NCBI RefSeq assembly: GCF_013408525.1
Contig: NZ_JACBZM010000001.1
Location: 5,005,212 to 5,069,211, forward strand
Direction of reading: 5' to 3'
From: Nocardioides aromaticivorans
GTDB taxonomy: Bacteria > Actinomycetota > Actinomycetes > Propionibacteriales > Nocardioidaceae
DNA: 64,000 nucleotides
In this document: piece after piece, positions 1 to 7,618 of the stretch
How the letters are laid out: every line of letters starts with the position of its first letter
Position numbering within the stretch: the stretch's first letter is position 1
The notes under the pieces: generated by a model
Databases searched by the model: none
The model's input: only the letters and a program-made list of their open reading frames with translations
What the model was told of the DNA's origin: nothing
Position numbers and translations under genes: made by a program

Positions 1-245
1 CCCCCACCGCCCTCCGGGCGGTCCTGTCCGAGACGCGACGGCGCGGGCACGCCGTCGAGGACGGCGAGATCACGCCGGGGATGGCCAGCGTCGCCGCCGC
101 GGTCCTCGACCACAACGGCCTGCCCGTCGCGGGCGTCGCCATCACCTATCCCGTGGACGACGGCCAGCGGGTCGATCGCGACCGGCTGGCCGCGGCCGTC
201 GTGGACACCGCGGCCGCGCTCGGCCGGCGCCTCCACGGGCGGTAG
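1..245 (+). CDS. IclR-family transcriptional regulator, C-terminal end (partial)
   Basis: Only the last 80 residues are in the window; the frame starts at base 3 and ends at TAG 243-245. The fragment has the usual end of the IclR effector-binding (GAF-like) domain: an LSETRRRGHAVEDGEI stretch, then a GMASVAAAV segment, then PVAGVAITYPVDD, and a final helix of the kind that closes this domain. IclR proteins are one-component regulators of small-molecule catabolism. The ligand and target are unknown because the DNA-binding half and the upstream neighbours are missing. It converges on the methyltransferase gene across a long hairpin. Confidence 0.8.
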   Translation, partial: PTALRAVLSETRRRGHAVEDGEITPGMASVAAAVLDHNGLPVAGVAITYPVDDGQRVDRDRLAAAVVDTAAALGRRLHGR

Positions 246-254
246 CGACTGGTC

Positions 255-321
255 GGCCACGCAACTACCGAACTCGTCGTCAACGAGGCTGGATCACGAC
301 GATTCCGGTAGTTGCGTGGCC
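255..321. terminator. Long inverted repeat between convergent genes, probable bidirectional terminator
   Basis: The arm GGCCACGCAACTACCG (255-270) is repeated as its exact reverse complement at 306-321. Inside these arms the pairing continues with small bulges (TCGTCGT against ACGACGA), leaving a short apical loop. The structure follows the IclR stop directly and covers the last codons of the methyltransferase gene coming from the other side. That position fits a terminator serving both genes. There is no U-tract, which is common for GC-rich actinobacterial terminators. Confidence 0.5.
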
Positions 322-1802
322 AACCCACGGTGCGACCACCAGGCGAGGACCTCGCGGGAGCCCCGGTACGCCGCCGTCATGACGCGGGCCGTCTCGAGAA
401 GGAGCTCCGGCCGGTCGGCACCCGCAGCCCGTTGGGCCCGTTGCGCGAGCCCGGCGCCCTCCTCCCAAGCCGTGCCGTCGACCGGCAGCGGCAGCGCGGC
501 CAGCTGGCGTGCGCTCACCTTCACCGAGCCGGGCGTCAGGCCGGTGCCGAGATAGCGGGCCGCGGCGTGCGCGACGACCGGCGGCGCGAGGGTGACGGCG
601 AGCAGGCGCCACAGGTCGGCCGGGTCGTGCGGTACGACGCTCAGCACCGGCACCGACGGCAGCCAGGCGCCGGCCTCGTCGACGACCGCTTCGACCACCC
701 GGCCCTGGGCGGCCACCAGGAGCTTGGGCACGAGGCGGGCGTCGGCCCAGCCGGCGAGCCGGCCGTCGGCGCGCAGCGCGGCGAGGTCGACCGACGGGAC
801 GTCGTACGGCTGGCGGGCGAAGCGGGTCGGGGCGCTCCCCCAGCGCAGCTCGGCGGGGTCGATCAGCCCGCTGGTGACCAGGGGCGTGCCCGCCGGGTCG
901 TCGTGGACGAAGGGCACGAGTCCGTAGTACTGGTCGCGGAAGTCGGCGGTGCAGGTCGCCAGGTCGCCGACGACACCCGACCCGGCAGGGAGGTGCGCGT
1001 CGGGGATCCCGAAGGACGGAGCGGCGAGGGCGCCCCAGTCGTCGGGGTCGGTGGCCGGTCCCGCGCCGACCCGCACGACCGGGACGCAGGTGAGCACGGG
1101 GGTGCCGTCGAAGACCGGCCGCGGCGAGCACCAGAAGTCGGTGATCGCGCCGCGCTCGGCGACAGCGGCGCGCACGGGCCCGGCGTCGCGCGCGGCGAGG
1201 ACCGACAGCGGCTGCACGAGCGCGACCACACCGTCGTCGCCGACGAGGTCGAGGCAGCGGTGCAGGAACACCGCACTGGTGTCGGTGTAGGCACCCAGGC
1301 CCCGACGGCTGCCCTCCGACTGTCGGGCGGTACGACGACGGAGCTGGCCGAGGAACGGCGGGTTGCCCACGACCGCGGCGAACCTCCGGCCGGCCCAGGC
1401 CTCGAGGCCGTCGGCGACGACCACCTGCGCCGCGATCTGCTCCGGCGGGACCGAGGGATCCTCCGCCGCGAGCCGCTCGCGCGCGATCGCCACGGCCTCG
1501 GCGTCGAGATCCGAGCCGTGGACCGCCGCGACGCCCACGCGACGGGCGGCGGCGACGAGGAAGTGCCCGGCGCCGCAGGCCGGGTCGAGCACGGGCGCGC
1601 CCGCGGGCAGGCCGGCGAGCGCGCGGTCGAGCACCCACTCCACCAGCTCCGGCGGGGTGTAGAAGGCGCCGCGGCGGCGTCGCTCCTCCCGCTGCACGGC
1701 GAGGCCCTGCTCGTGGGCACGGGCCGCGGCGGCCGTGCGCTCGCGCGGGTCGGCGCGCGCCGACTGGTCCCCGCCCTGCATGATCGCAAAGGTAGGGCAC
1801 AC
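294..1802 (-). CDS. Solitary N6-adenine DNA methyltransferase (gamma/N6_Mtase type)
   Basis: A 502-residue class I SAM-dependent DNA methyltransferase when read from GTG 1802; ATG at 1781 is an alternative start seven residues later. Visible motifs are RRGAFYTPP (about 43-51), the SAM-binding loop DPACGAGHF (73-81), an acidic GSDLDAEAV strand end, and the catalytic NPPF (147-150) typical of adenine-N6 methyltransferases. The C-terminal 300 residues probably hold the target-recognition region. No restriction endonuclease or specificity subunit lies next to it, so it looks like an orphan or a type IIG-like enzyme without a visible nuclease. It is divergent from pncB, and its start lies beside the NrtR-type operator. 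The target sequence cannot be read from the gene. Confidence 0.8.
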   Translation of the reverse strand: MCPTFAIMQGGDQSARADPRERTAAAARAHEQGLAVQREERRRRGAFYTPPELVEWVLDRALAGLPAGAPVLDPACGAGHFLVAAARRVGVAAVHGSDLDAEAVAIARERLAAEDPSVPPEQIAAQVVVADGLEAWAGRRFAAVVGNPPFLGQLRRRTARQSEGSRRGLGAYTDTSAVFLHRCLDLVGDDGVVALVQPLSVLAARDAGPVRAAVAERGAITDFWCSPRPVFDGTPVLTCVPVVRVGAGPATDPDDWGALAAPSFGIPDAHLPAGSGVVGDLATCTADFRDQYYGLVPFVHDDPAGTPLVTSGLIDPAELRWGSAPTRFARQPYDVPSVDLAALRADGRLAGWADARLVPKLLVAAQGRVVEAVVDEAGAWLPSVPVLSVVPHDPADLWRLLAVTLAPPVVAHAAARYLGTGLTPGSVKVSARQLAALPLPVDGTAWEEGAGLAQRAQRAAGADRPELLLETARVMTAAYRGSREVLAWWSHRGLATQLPESS

Positions 1803-1808
1803 CTGTTA

Positions 1809-1823
1809 TAGTCACTTTGACTA
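1809..1823. promoter_or_regulatory. NrtR-type operator upstream of the pncB-pncA gene
   Basis: A perfect 15-bp palindrome, TAGTCA-CTT-TGACTA, containing the GT-N7-AC core (GT 1811-1812, AC 1820-1821) described for NrtR repressors. It overlaps a -10-like TATAGT (1807-1812) for the rightward operon, and it lies 7 bp from the GTG of the divergent methyltransferase. The nrtR gene is the last gene of the operon it precedes, so autoregulation is likely. Confidence 0.8.
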
Positions 1824-1841
1824 CAACATCGAGGAGCAGCG

Positions 1842-3728
1842 ATGGAACGCACCGGACTACTCACCGACCGCTACGAGCTCACCATGCTGGACTCGTTCGT
1901 CCGCGACGGGAGTGTCGACCGGCCGGCCGTGTTCGAGGCCTTCGCCCGCCGCCTGCCCGACGGTCGGCGCTACGGGATGCTCGGCGGGCTCGGCCGCCTG
2001 CTCGACGCGATCGAGGCGTTCACCTTCGACGACGACGACGTCCGGTGGCTGCAGGAGGAGGGCGTGGTCAGCGAGCAGACCGCCGCCTGGCTGCGCGACT
2101 TCCGCTTCCGCGGCGACGTCGACGGCTACCGCGAGGGCGACCTCTACTTCCCCGGGAGCCCGGTCCTCGCCGTCACCGGCACGCTCGGCGAGTGCCTGCT
2201 GCTCGAGACGATCGTGCTCAGCATCCTCAACCACGACACTGCGATCGCCAGCGCGGCCGCCCGCATGGTCGACGCCGCGAAGGGCCGCCCGATCATCGAG
2301 ATGGGCAGCCGTCGTACCCACGAGGAGGCGGCGGTCGCCACCGCACGGGCGGCGTACCTCGCGGGCTTCGGCTCGACCAGCAACCTCGCCGCCGGCCGAC
2401 GGCACGGCGTCCCCACCGCCGGCACCGCAGCGCACGCGTTCACCCTCGCGCATGACACCGAGGCCGACGCCTTCCGCAGCCAGGTGGAGGCACTCGGCGC
2501 GGGTACCACCCTGCTCGTGGACACCTACGACATCGCCCAGGGCATCCGCACCGCGGTCGAGGTGGCCGGGCCGGCGCTCGGCGCCGTCCGCCTCGACTCG
2601 GGCGACCTCGCCGAGGAGTCGCACAAGGCCCGCGTCCTGCTCGACTCCCTGGGCGCGACGTCGACCCGGATCGTGGTGACCAGCGACCTCGACGAGTTCG
2701 TCATCGCCGCCCTCGCCGACGCACCCATCGACGGCTACGGCGTCGGCACCCGCGTCGCCACCGGCTCGGGCCACCCCACCGCGAGCATGGTCTACAAGCT
2801 GGTCGCCATCGCCGACGGCGACGGCGAGCCGATGCGCCCGGTCGCGAAGAAGTCGAAGGACAAGGCGTCGGTCGGGGGCCGCAAGCACCCCTACCGCGAG
2901 TACGACGCCGGCGGGATCCTCCGCGCCGAGTGGTTCACCGGCCAGGACTCCCCCACCCCGGGTCCGGATGCGCGACCCGTGCAGGTGCCGCTCGTCCGCG
3001 GCGGCGAGGTGGTGCACCGCCCGACCCTCGACGAGGTCCGCGCCTTCGCCGCCAGCACCCTCACCAGCCTCCCGGCCGACGCACGGGGCGTCGCCGCCGG
3101 GCCGCCGTACCTGACCACCACCCTGAGAGAGGACAGCGCCATGACCGACACCAAGCGCGCACTGATCGTCGTGGACGTGCAGAACGACTTCGTCGAGGGC
3201 GGCTCGCTCGGCGTCGCCGGCGGCCGCGAGGTCGCCGGCCGGATCAGCGAGCACCTCGCGGGACACGCCGCCGACTACGCGGTCATCGCCGCGTCGCGCG
3301 ACTGGCACCACGCGGGCGACAGCAACGGCGGGCACTTCCACGAGCCCGGCGAGGACCCGAACTACGTGACCACCTGGCCCGTGCACTGCGTGCAGGGCGA
3401 GGCCGGCTCGGAGTACGCACCCGAGCTCGAGACCGGCGCCGTGACGCACCACGTCGTGAAGGGGATGGGCGTGCCGGCGTACTCCGCCTTCGAGGGGGTC
3501 ACCGACGCCGGCGAGCGGCTCCTCGACGTGCTGAAGGCGGCCGGGGTGACCGAGGTCGACGTCACCGGCATCGCGACCGACTACTGCGTGCGGGCCACCG
3601 CGCTCGACGCCCGCGAGGCCGGCTTCGGGGTCCGGCTGCTCGCCGGGCTGCACGCCGGCGTCGCGCCCGAGTCGTCGGCGGCCGCCCTCGACGAGCTGGC
3701 CACGGCGGGCGTGGAGGTGCAGCGATGA
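1842..3728 (+). CDS. pncB: In-frame fusion: nicotinate phosphoribosyltransferase - nicotinamidase
   Basis: One 628-residue frame with no stop joins two NAD-salvage enzymes. Residues 1 to about 430 are PncB (nicotinate + PRPP + ATP to nicotinate mononucleotide): N-terminal [24 protein letters not shown], and the phosphoribosyl-binding VRLDSGDL. From M434 the protein is a nicotinamidase of the isochorismatase fold: Asp in [10 protein letters not shown], metal-binding D/H in SRDWHHAGD, Lys in HHVVKGMG, and Cys in ATDYCVRAT. The two steps are consecutive (nicotinamide to nicotinate to NaMN). The start follows GAGGAG. ATG 3141 has its own SD-like GAGAGAGGA, so free PncA could also be made by internal initiation. 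It overlaps nrtR by ATGA. A sequencing slip that removed a pncB stop is the alternative to a true fusion. Confidence 0.9.
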   Translation: MERTGLLTDRYELTMLDSFVRDGSVDRPAVFEAFARRLPDGRRYGMLGGLGRLLDAIEAFTFDDDDVRWLQEEGVVSEQTAAWLRDFRFRGDVDGYREGDLYFPGSPVLAVTGTLGECLLLETIVLSILNHDTAIASAAARMVDAAKGRPIIEMGSRRTHEEAAVATARAAYLAGFGSTSNLAAGRRHGVPTAGTAAHAFTLAHDTEADAFRSQVEALGAGTTLLVDTYDIAQGIRTAVEVAGPALGAVRLDSGDLAEESHKARVLLDSLGATSTRIVVTSDLDEFVIAALADAPIDGYGVGTRVATGSGHPTASMVYKLVAIADGDGEPMRPVAKKSKDKASVGGRKHPYREYDAGGILRAEWFTGQDSPTPGPDARPVQVPLVRGGEVVHRPTLDEVRAFAASTLTSLPADARGVAAGPPYLTTTLREDSAMTDTKRALIVVDVQNDFVEGGSLGVAGGREVAGRISEHLAGHAADYAVIAASRDWHHAGDSNGGHFHEPGEDPNYVTTWPVHCVQGEAGSEYAPELETGAVTHHVVKGMGVPAYSAFEGVTDAGERLLDVLKAAGVTEVDVTGIATDYCVRATALDAREAGFGVRLLAGLHAGVAPESSAAALDELATAGVEVQR

Positions 3729-4435
3729 GCAAGACGTCGACGGAGCACCCGCCCTTCGCAGTGGCGGTGGACCTCGCGATCTTCACCATCCGCGACGGCT
3801 CCCTGGCCGTGTTGCTGGTCGAGCGTGGCGAGGAGCCGTTCGCGGGCTCGTGGGCCCTGCCCGGCGGCTTCGTCGAGCCGGACGAGGACGCCGAGCAGGC
3901 CGCGTGGCGCGAGCTGCGCGAGGAGACCGGGGTCGACCGCTTCCCCGGCCACCTCGAGCAGCTGCGCACCTACTCCGCGCCGGACCGCGACCCGCGGATG
4001 CGGGTCGTCTCGGTGGCCCACGTGGCGCTCGCGCCCGACCTGCCCGAGCCGCAGGCCGGCACCGACGCAGCCGACGCCCGCTGGTGGGTGGTCGACGACC
4101 TCCTGGAGGGCGAGGACGGCCCGACCCTCGCGTTCGATCACCGCCAGATCCTCGTCGACGCCCGCGAGCGGGTGCGCGCCAAGCTGGAGTACACGACGCT
4201 GGCCACCGAGTTCGTCGCCGAGCCCTTCACGCTCCCCGAGCTGCGCCGTGTGTACGCCGCCGTCTGGGGCACTCCCCCGGACCTGGGCAACTTCCGCCGC
4301 AAGGTCCTCGGCACGGAGGGCTTCGTCGTCCCGACCGACGCCCGCGGCGAGGCGACCGAGGCCGGCGGCCGTCCGGCGCTGCTCTACCGGCGCGGGCCGG
4401 CGACCGTCGTCCAGCCTCCGATGGCACGGGGCTGA
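3725..4435 (+). CDS. nrtR: NrtR, Nudix-related transcriptional regulator of NAD metabolism
   Basis: A 236-residue protein with an N-terminal Nudix domain and a C-terminal winged helix, the NrtR layout. The Nudix box at residues 48-70 (from GGFVEPDE to REETGV) matches GX5EX7REUXEEXGU at every position, so ADP-ribose or nucleotide hydrolysis may be retained; many NrtR proteins have degenerate boxes. The segment from [10 protein letters not shown] to KVLGTEGFV is the typical NrtR winged helix. ATG overlaps the previous stop by 4 nt, so it is translationally coupled to pncB-pncA. It presumably represses this operon through the palindrome at 1809-1823 in response to ADP-ribose or NAD status. Confidence 0.9.
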   Translation: MSKTSTEHPPFAVAVDLAIFTIRDGSLAVLLVERGEEPFAGSWALPGGFVEPDEDAEQAAWRELREETGVDRFPGHLEQLRTYSAPDRDPRMRVVSVAHVALAPDLPEPQAGTDAADARWWVVDDLLEGEDGPTLAFDHRQILVDARERVRAKLEYTTLATEFVAEPFTLPELRRVYAAVWGTPPDLGNFRRKVLGTEGFVVPTDARGEATEAGGRPALLYRRGPATVVQPPMARG

Positions 4436-4442
4436 ACCTTCC

Positions 4443-4498
4443 TCAACCCAACGGTTGACAAAGCACGACAGCCGGCGTTTACTCAACCGCATGGTTGA
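4443..4498. promoter_or_regulatory. Leaderless promoter with two ArsR-type operators
   Basis: TCAACC-N4-GGTTGA occurs twice, at 4443-4458 and 4483-4498, with centres exactly 40 bp apart. The promoter TTGACA (4455-4460) - N17 - TTTACT (4478-4483) lies between and within them. The first operator overlaps the -35 box. The second covers the predicted start point and the ATG at 4491, so the mRNA should be leaderless. Dimer binding to either site would block transcription of the arsR-SRPBCC-DinB operon. Confidence 0.8.
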
Positions 4499-4874
4499 AC
4501 AAGACGACCAGCTGTCGCGGGTCTTCGGCGCCCTCGCCGACCCGACCCGGCGTGACATGGTGGCCCGCCTGGCCGCCGGTGACGCGACCGTGAGCGAGCT
4601 CGCGGCGCCGTACGACGTGTCCCTCCAGGCCGTCTCCAAGCACCTCAAGGTGCTCGAGGAGGCCGGCCTGGTGCGGCGCAGTCGTGACGCGCAGCGGCGG
4701 CCGGTGCACCTGGATGCGGAGGTGTTCGACCTCATGACGAAGTGGATCGAGCGGTACCAGCAGCAGGCCGAGGAGCGCTACCAGCGCCTCGACCAGGTCC
4801 TCGCCCGGATGCAGGGCAAGGACTCCGACATCAGCCAGAGCACCGGCGAGCAGCAGCGAGGAGCAGCAGGATGA
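4491..4874 (+). CDS. ArsR-family winged-helix repressor
   Basis: A 127-residue regulator of the ArsR class that is commonly paired with SRPBCC proteins. It has FGALADPTRRDMVARLA (helix 1-2), VSELAAPYDVSLQAVSKHLKVLE (recognition helix) and an RRSRDAQRRPVHLD wing. No cysteine metal site is visible, so metal sensing is unlikely. It is the first gene of a three-gene operon and overlaps the next start by ATGA. The start codon sits inside the second copy of its probable operator, which implies tight autorepression. The inducer is unknown. Confidence 0.9.
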   Translation: MVEQDDQLSRVFGALADPTRRDMVARLAAGDATVSELAAPYDVSLQAVSKHLKVLEEAGLVRRSRDAQRRPVHLDAEVFDLMTKWIERYQQQAEERYQRLDQVLARMQGKDSDISQSTGEQQRGAAG

Positions 4875-5380
4875 GCACCATGACCACCCCCTCCCCCGGC
4901 ACCACCATCGAGGCCGACCCCGACGTCCCGACCGTCCGGATCGTGCGCGAGTTCGACGCCCCGCGCGAGCTCGTCTACCGCGCGCACGTCGAGCCCGAGC
5001 TCGTGAAGCAGTGGCTGGGCCCGCACTCGATCGGCATGGACATCGACGTCTGGGACATCCGCACCGGCGGCGAGTACCGCTACACCGCCACCCGCGACGG
5101 CGAGGAGATCGCCCACTTCTACGGGTCGGTGCACCGGGTCGACCCGAACGAGAAGATCGTGCAGACCTTCGGCTTCGAGGAGATGCCCGACGCGGTCAGC
5201 CTCGACACGCTGTTCTTCCACGAGCTCCCCGGCGGCCGAACCCGCCTCGAGGCGCTCTCGGTGGTCTACGACTTCGAGTCGCGCGCCGGCATGCTGGCCA
5301 GCGGCATGGAGGTCGGCGTCAACGAGGGGTACGACGCCCTCGACGCCCTGCTCGCGCGGCTGACCGGAGCGGAGCAGTGA
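4871..5380 (+). CDS. SRPBCC/AHSA1-domain protein
   Basis: A 169-residue START/Bet v 1-like fold protein of the AHSA1 family. The body starts with VRIVREFDAPRELVYRAHVEPELVKQWLGP, the standard first strand and helix of this family, followed by GGEYRYTATRDGEE and a long C-terminal helix (MEVGVNEGYDALDALLARL). Members bind hydrophobic small molecules, and the ArsR partner next door is the usual arrangement. A ligand or an enzymatic role cannot be assigned. It overlaps the genes on both sides by 4 nt (ATGA and GTGA). Confidence 0.85.
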   Translation: MSTMTTPSPGTTIEADPDVPTVRIVREFDAPRELVYRAHVEPELVKQWLGPHSIGMDIDVWDIRTGGEYRYTATRDGEEIAHFYGSVHRVDPNEKIVQTFGFEEMPDAVSLDTLFFHELPGGRTRLEALSVVYDFESRAGMLASGMEVGVNEGYDALDALLARLTGAEQ

Positions 5381-5943
5381 TCCCGGAGGGCGCGGCGGAG
5401 GAGCACCGCAGCATCGCGGGCACCTTCGGCGAGAAGGTGCGCGGGGTGGGCGACTGGGACGCGCCGACCCCGGTCGCGCAGTGGCGGGCCCGCGACGTCG
5501 TACGCCACCTGGTCGAGTGGTTCCCGGCCTTCCTCGCGGACGGCTCCGACATCAAGCTGGCGCCGGGACCCGACGTCGACGCCGACCCGGTGGCCGCGTG
5601 GGAGCACCACGCCGCGGCGGTCCAGGCGGTGCTCGACGACCCCGCCAACGCCGACGTCACCTTCGCCCACCCGCGGCTGCCGCAGATGCCGCTGCCCCGC
5701 GCGATCGGCGAGTTCTACACCGGCGACGTCTTCATGCACACCTGGGACCTCGCCCGCGCCACGGGCCAGGACGACACCCTCGACGCGGAGCGCTGCGAGG
5801 TGATGGTCCGCGGCATGGAGCCGCTCGACGAGATGCTGCGCCAGAGCGGCCAGTACGGCGCCCGCGTGCCGGTCCCGGACGACGCCAGCTGGCAGGACCG
5901 GCTGATCGGCTTCATCGGCCGCGACCCGGGCTGGACGCCCTGA
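5377..5943 (+). CDS. TIGR03086-like (DinB/maleylpyruvate-isomerase fold) metal-binding protein
   Basis: 188 residues from a GTG that overlaps the previous TGA. The helical-bundle pattern WRARDVVRHLVEWFPAF, then the PLPRAIGEFYTGDVFMHTWDLARATG segment with conserved His residues, is that of the TIGR03086/mycothiol-dependent maleylpyruvate isomerase N-terminal fold. Such proteins are common in actinobacteria that make mycothiol, and some are thiol-dependent enzymes. Co-transcription with ArsR and SRPBCC genes suggests a shared response to a small molecule. Substrate unknown. Confidence 0.75.
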   Translation: MIPEGAAEEHRSIAGTFGEKVRGVGDWDAPTPVAQWRARDVVRHLVEWFPAFLADGSDIKLAPGPDVDADPVAAWEHHAAAVQAVLDDPANADVTFAHPRLPQMPLPRAIGEFYTGDVFMHTWDLARATGQDDTLDAERCEVMVRGMEPLDEMLRQSGQYGARVPVPDDASWQDRLIGFIGRDPGWTP

Positions 5944-5978
5944 GCGATATCCGGTCGAACGATGTCGGTGGCCGGGCC

Positions 5979-5984
5979 TAGCCT
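5979..5984 (+). promoter_or_regulatory. -10 box TAGCCT for a leaderless transcript
   Basis: TAGCCT ends 6 nt before the ATG at 5991, and no Shine-Dalgarno sequence precedes that ATG. The same spacing recurs at about ten other genes in the window. Confidence 0.55.
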
Positions 5985-5990
5985 GCTCGC

Positions 5991-6338
5991 ATGGCGTACG
6001 ACGAAGGGCTGGCCGGCCGGCTGCGCGACCTCCTCGACCAGGAGCCCGCGGTCGACGGCCACGAGCTGACCGAGAAGAAGATGTTCGGCGGGCTCGCCTT
6101 CCTCGTCGGCGGCAACATGGCGGTCGCCGCCAGCGGCCAGGGCGGGATCCTGGTCCGGGTCGACCCCGCCGAGGGCGACGAGCTCGTCGCGACGACCGCG
6201 GCCCACCCGATGGAGATGCGCGGCCGGTCGATGAGCGGCTGGCTCCGCGTCGACCACGACGACGTCGCCGACGACGCCACCCTGGCCACCTGGGTGCGGC
6301 GCGGCGCGTCGTACGCCGCCGGCCTCCCCGCGAAGTGA
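5991..6338 (+). CDS. TfoX/Sxy N-terminal domain protein
   Basis: A 115-residue protein of the TfoX N-terminal family. It has an N-terminal helix (YDEGLAGRLRDLLDQ), the family hallmark KKMFGGLAFLVGGNMAVA, then GGILVRVDPAEGDEL and a C-terminal helix. In Gammaproteobacteria TfoX promotes competence gene expression, but stand-alone N-terminal domains in actinobacteria have no known role. It is probably transcribed leaderless from TAGCCT at 5979. It lies 10 bp before the MFS gene and may be cotranscribed with it. Confidence 0.8.
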   Translation: MAYDEGLAGRLRDLLDQEPAVDGHELTEKKMFGGLAFLVGGNMAVAASGQGGILVRVDPAEGDELVATTAAHPMEMRGRSMSGWLRVDHDDVADDATLATWVRRGASYAAGLPAK

Positions 6339-6348
6339 GCCGCCGCCG

Positions 6349-7614
6349 ATGAGGAGCTTCTGGGCAGCGCTGCCCACCGAGGGCCGGTGGCTGCTGTCGA
6401 CCGTCGCGATCCAGACCCTGGGCCGCGGGCTGACCCTGCCGTTCACGCTGATCTACCTGCACGAGGTGCGCGGCTTCGACCTCGGGCTGTCCGGCACGCT
6501 GATGGCGCTGATCGCGATCGTCGGCCTGCTGGTGACCGGGCCCGGCGGTGCGCTGACCGACCGCTACGGCGCCCGGGCGATCCTGATCACCGGCATCAGC
6601 GCGATGATCGTCGGCAATGTCGTCCTGGCGTTCGCCACCACGCCGCTGGTCGCCGGGATCGCGCTGGTGCTGATCGGCTTCAACTTCGGCGTCTCGTGGC
6701 CGGCGTTCAACGCCCTCATCGCCGCCGTCGTCTCGGGCGACCTGCGCCAGCAGTACTTCGGCATCAACTTCGCCCTGGTCAACCTCGGCATCGGCGTCGG
6801 CGGGATCGTCGGCGGGATCTTCGCCGACGTCGACCGCCCCGGCACCTTCACCGCGATCTTCCTGGGCGACGCGATCTCCGGACTGGTCCCGATGGCGCTC
6901 CTGCTCGGGCCGCTGCGCCACGTCCACGGTCGCGCAACGGCGCCCGACGACGGCGACGAGGCGCCCGCCGTCTGCTATCTCTCGATCCTGCGCCAGCCGG
7001 CCGTGCGGTGGCTGACGGCGCTGACCTTCGTCGCGATGTTCATCGGCTACGGCCAGCTCGAGGCGGGCCTGCCCGGCTTCGCCCGGCAGGCGGCCGAGGT
7101 CTCGACCCGCACGGTGGGTCTCGCGTTCGCGGTCAACACGGCGGTGATCGTGCTGCTGCAGTTCACCGTGCTCAACCGGATCAGCGGTCGCCTCCGCACC
7201 CGCGTCATGGTGGTGATGGCCGTGATCTGGGCCGGGGCGTGGGGACTGCTCGGCCTCGCCGGTGCCGTCCCCGGCGGCGCCGTCGCCGTCGCGGGGGTGC
7301 TCGGCTTCATGGCCGTCTTCGCCCTCGGCGAGACGCTCCTGCAGCCGACCGTCCCGGCGATGAGCAACGACCTCGCCGCCGACCACACCCGCGGGCGCTA
7401 CAACGCGATCAGCGCCGCCGCCTTCCAGGCGGGCGCCATCGCCGGACCGGTCGTCGCGGGCTTCCTGCTCGACCACGACCTGTGGTCGGCGTACGTCGTG
7501 CTGATGGTGGTCGGCTGCGTCGCGATCGCCGCCATGGCGCTGGTGCTCGAGCGGCACGTTCCCGAGACGGCCAACGGCCGGAGCCCGGAGGCCCCGGCCG
7601 AGGTCGCGTCCTAG
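6349..7614 (+). CDS. MFS transporter (drug-efflux-like)
   Basis: A 421-residue inner-membrane transporter with about 12 hydrophobic segments in two halves. The loop after helix 2 reads GGALTDRYGARAIL, the major facilitator GXXXDRXGR-type signature, and a hydrophilic linker (about residues 190-210) separates the halves. Closest in character to proton-driven MFS exporters of drugs or metabolites. The substrate cannot be inferred. It starts with ATG 10 bp after the TfoX-like gene and converges on the minus-strand gene ending at 7619. Confidence 0.85.
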   Translation: MRSFWAALPTEGRWLLSTVAIQTLGRGLTLPFTLIYLHEVRGFDLGLSGTLMALIAIVGLLVTGPGGALTDRYGARAILITGISAMIVGNVVLAFATTPLVAGIALVLIGFNFGVSWPAFNALIAAVVSGDLRQQYFGINFALVNLGIGVGGIVGGIFADVDRPGTFTAIFLGDAISGLVPMALLLGPLRHVHGRATAPDDGDEAPAVCYLSILRQPAVRWLTALTFVAMFIGYGQLEAGLPGFARQAAEVSTRTVGLAFAVNTAVIVLLQFTVLNRISGRLRTRVMVVMAVIWAGAWGLLGLAGAVPGGAVAVAGVLGFMAVFALGETLLQPTVPAMSNDLAADHTRGRYNAISAAAFQAGAIAGPVVAGFLLDHDLWSAYVVLMVVGCVAIAAMALVLERHVPETANGRSPEAPAEVAS

Positions 7615-7618
7615 CGTC

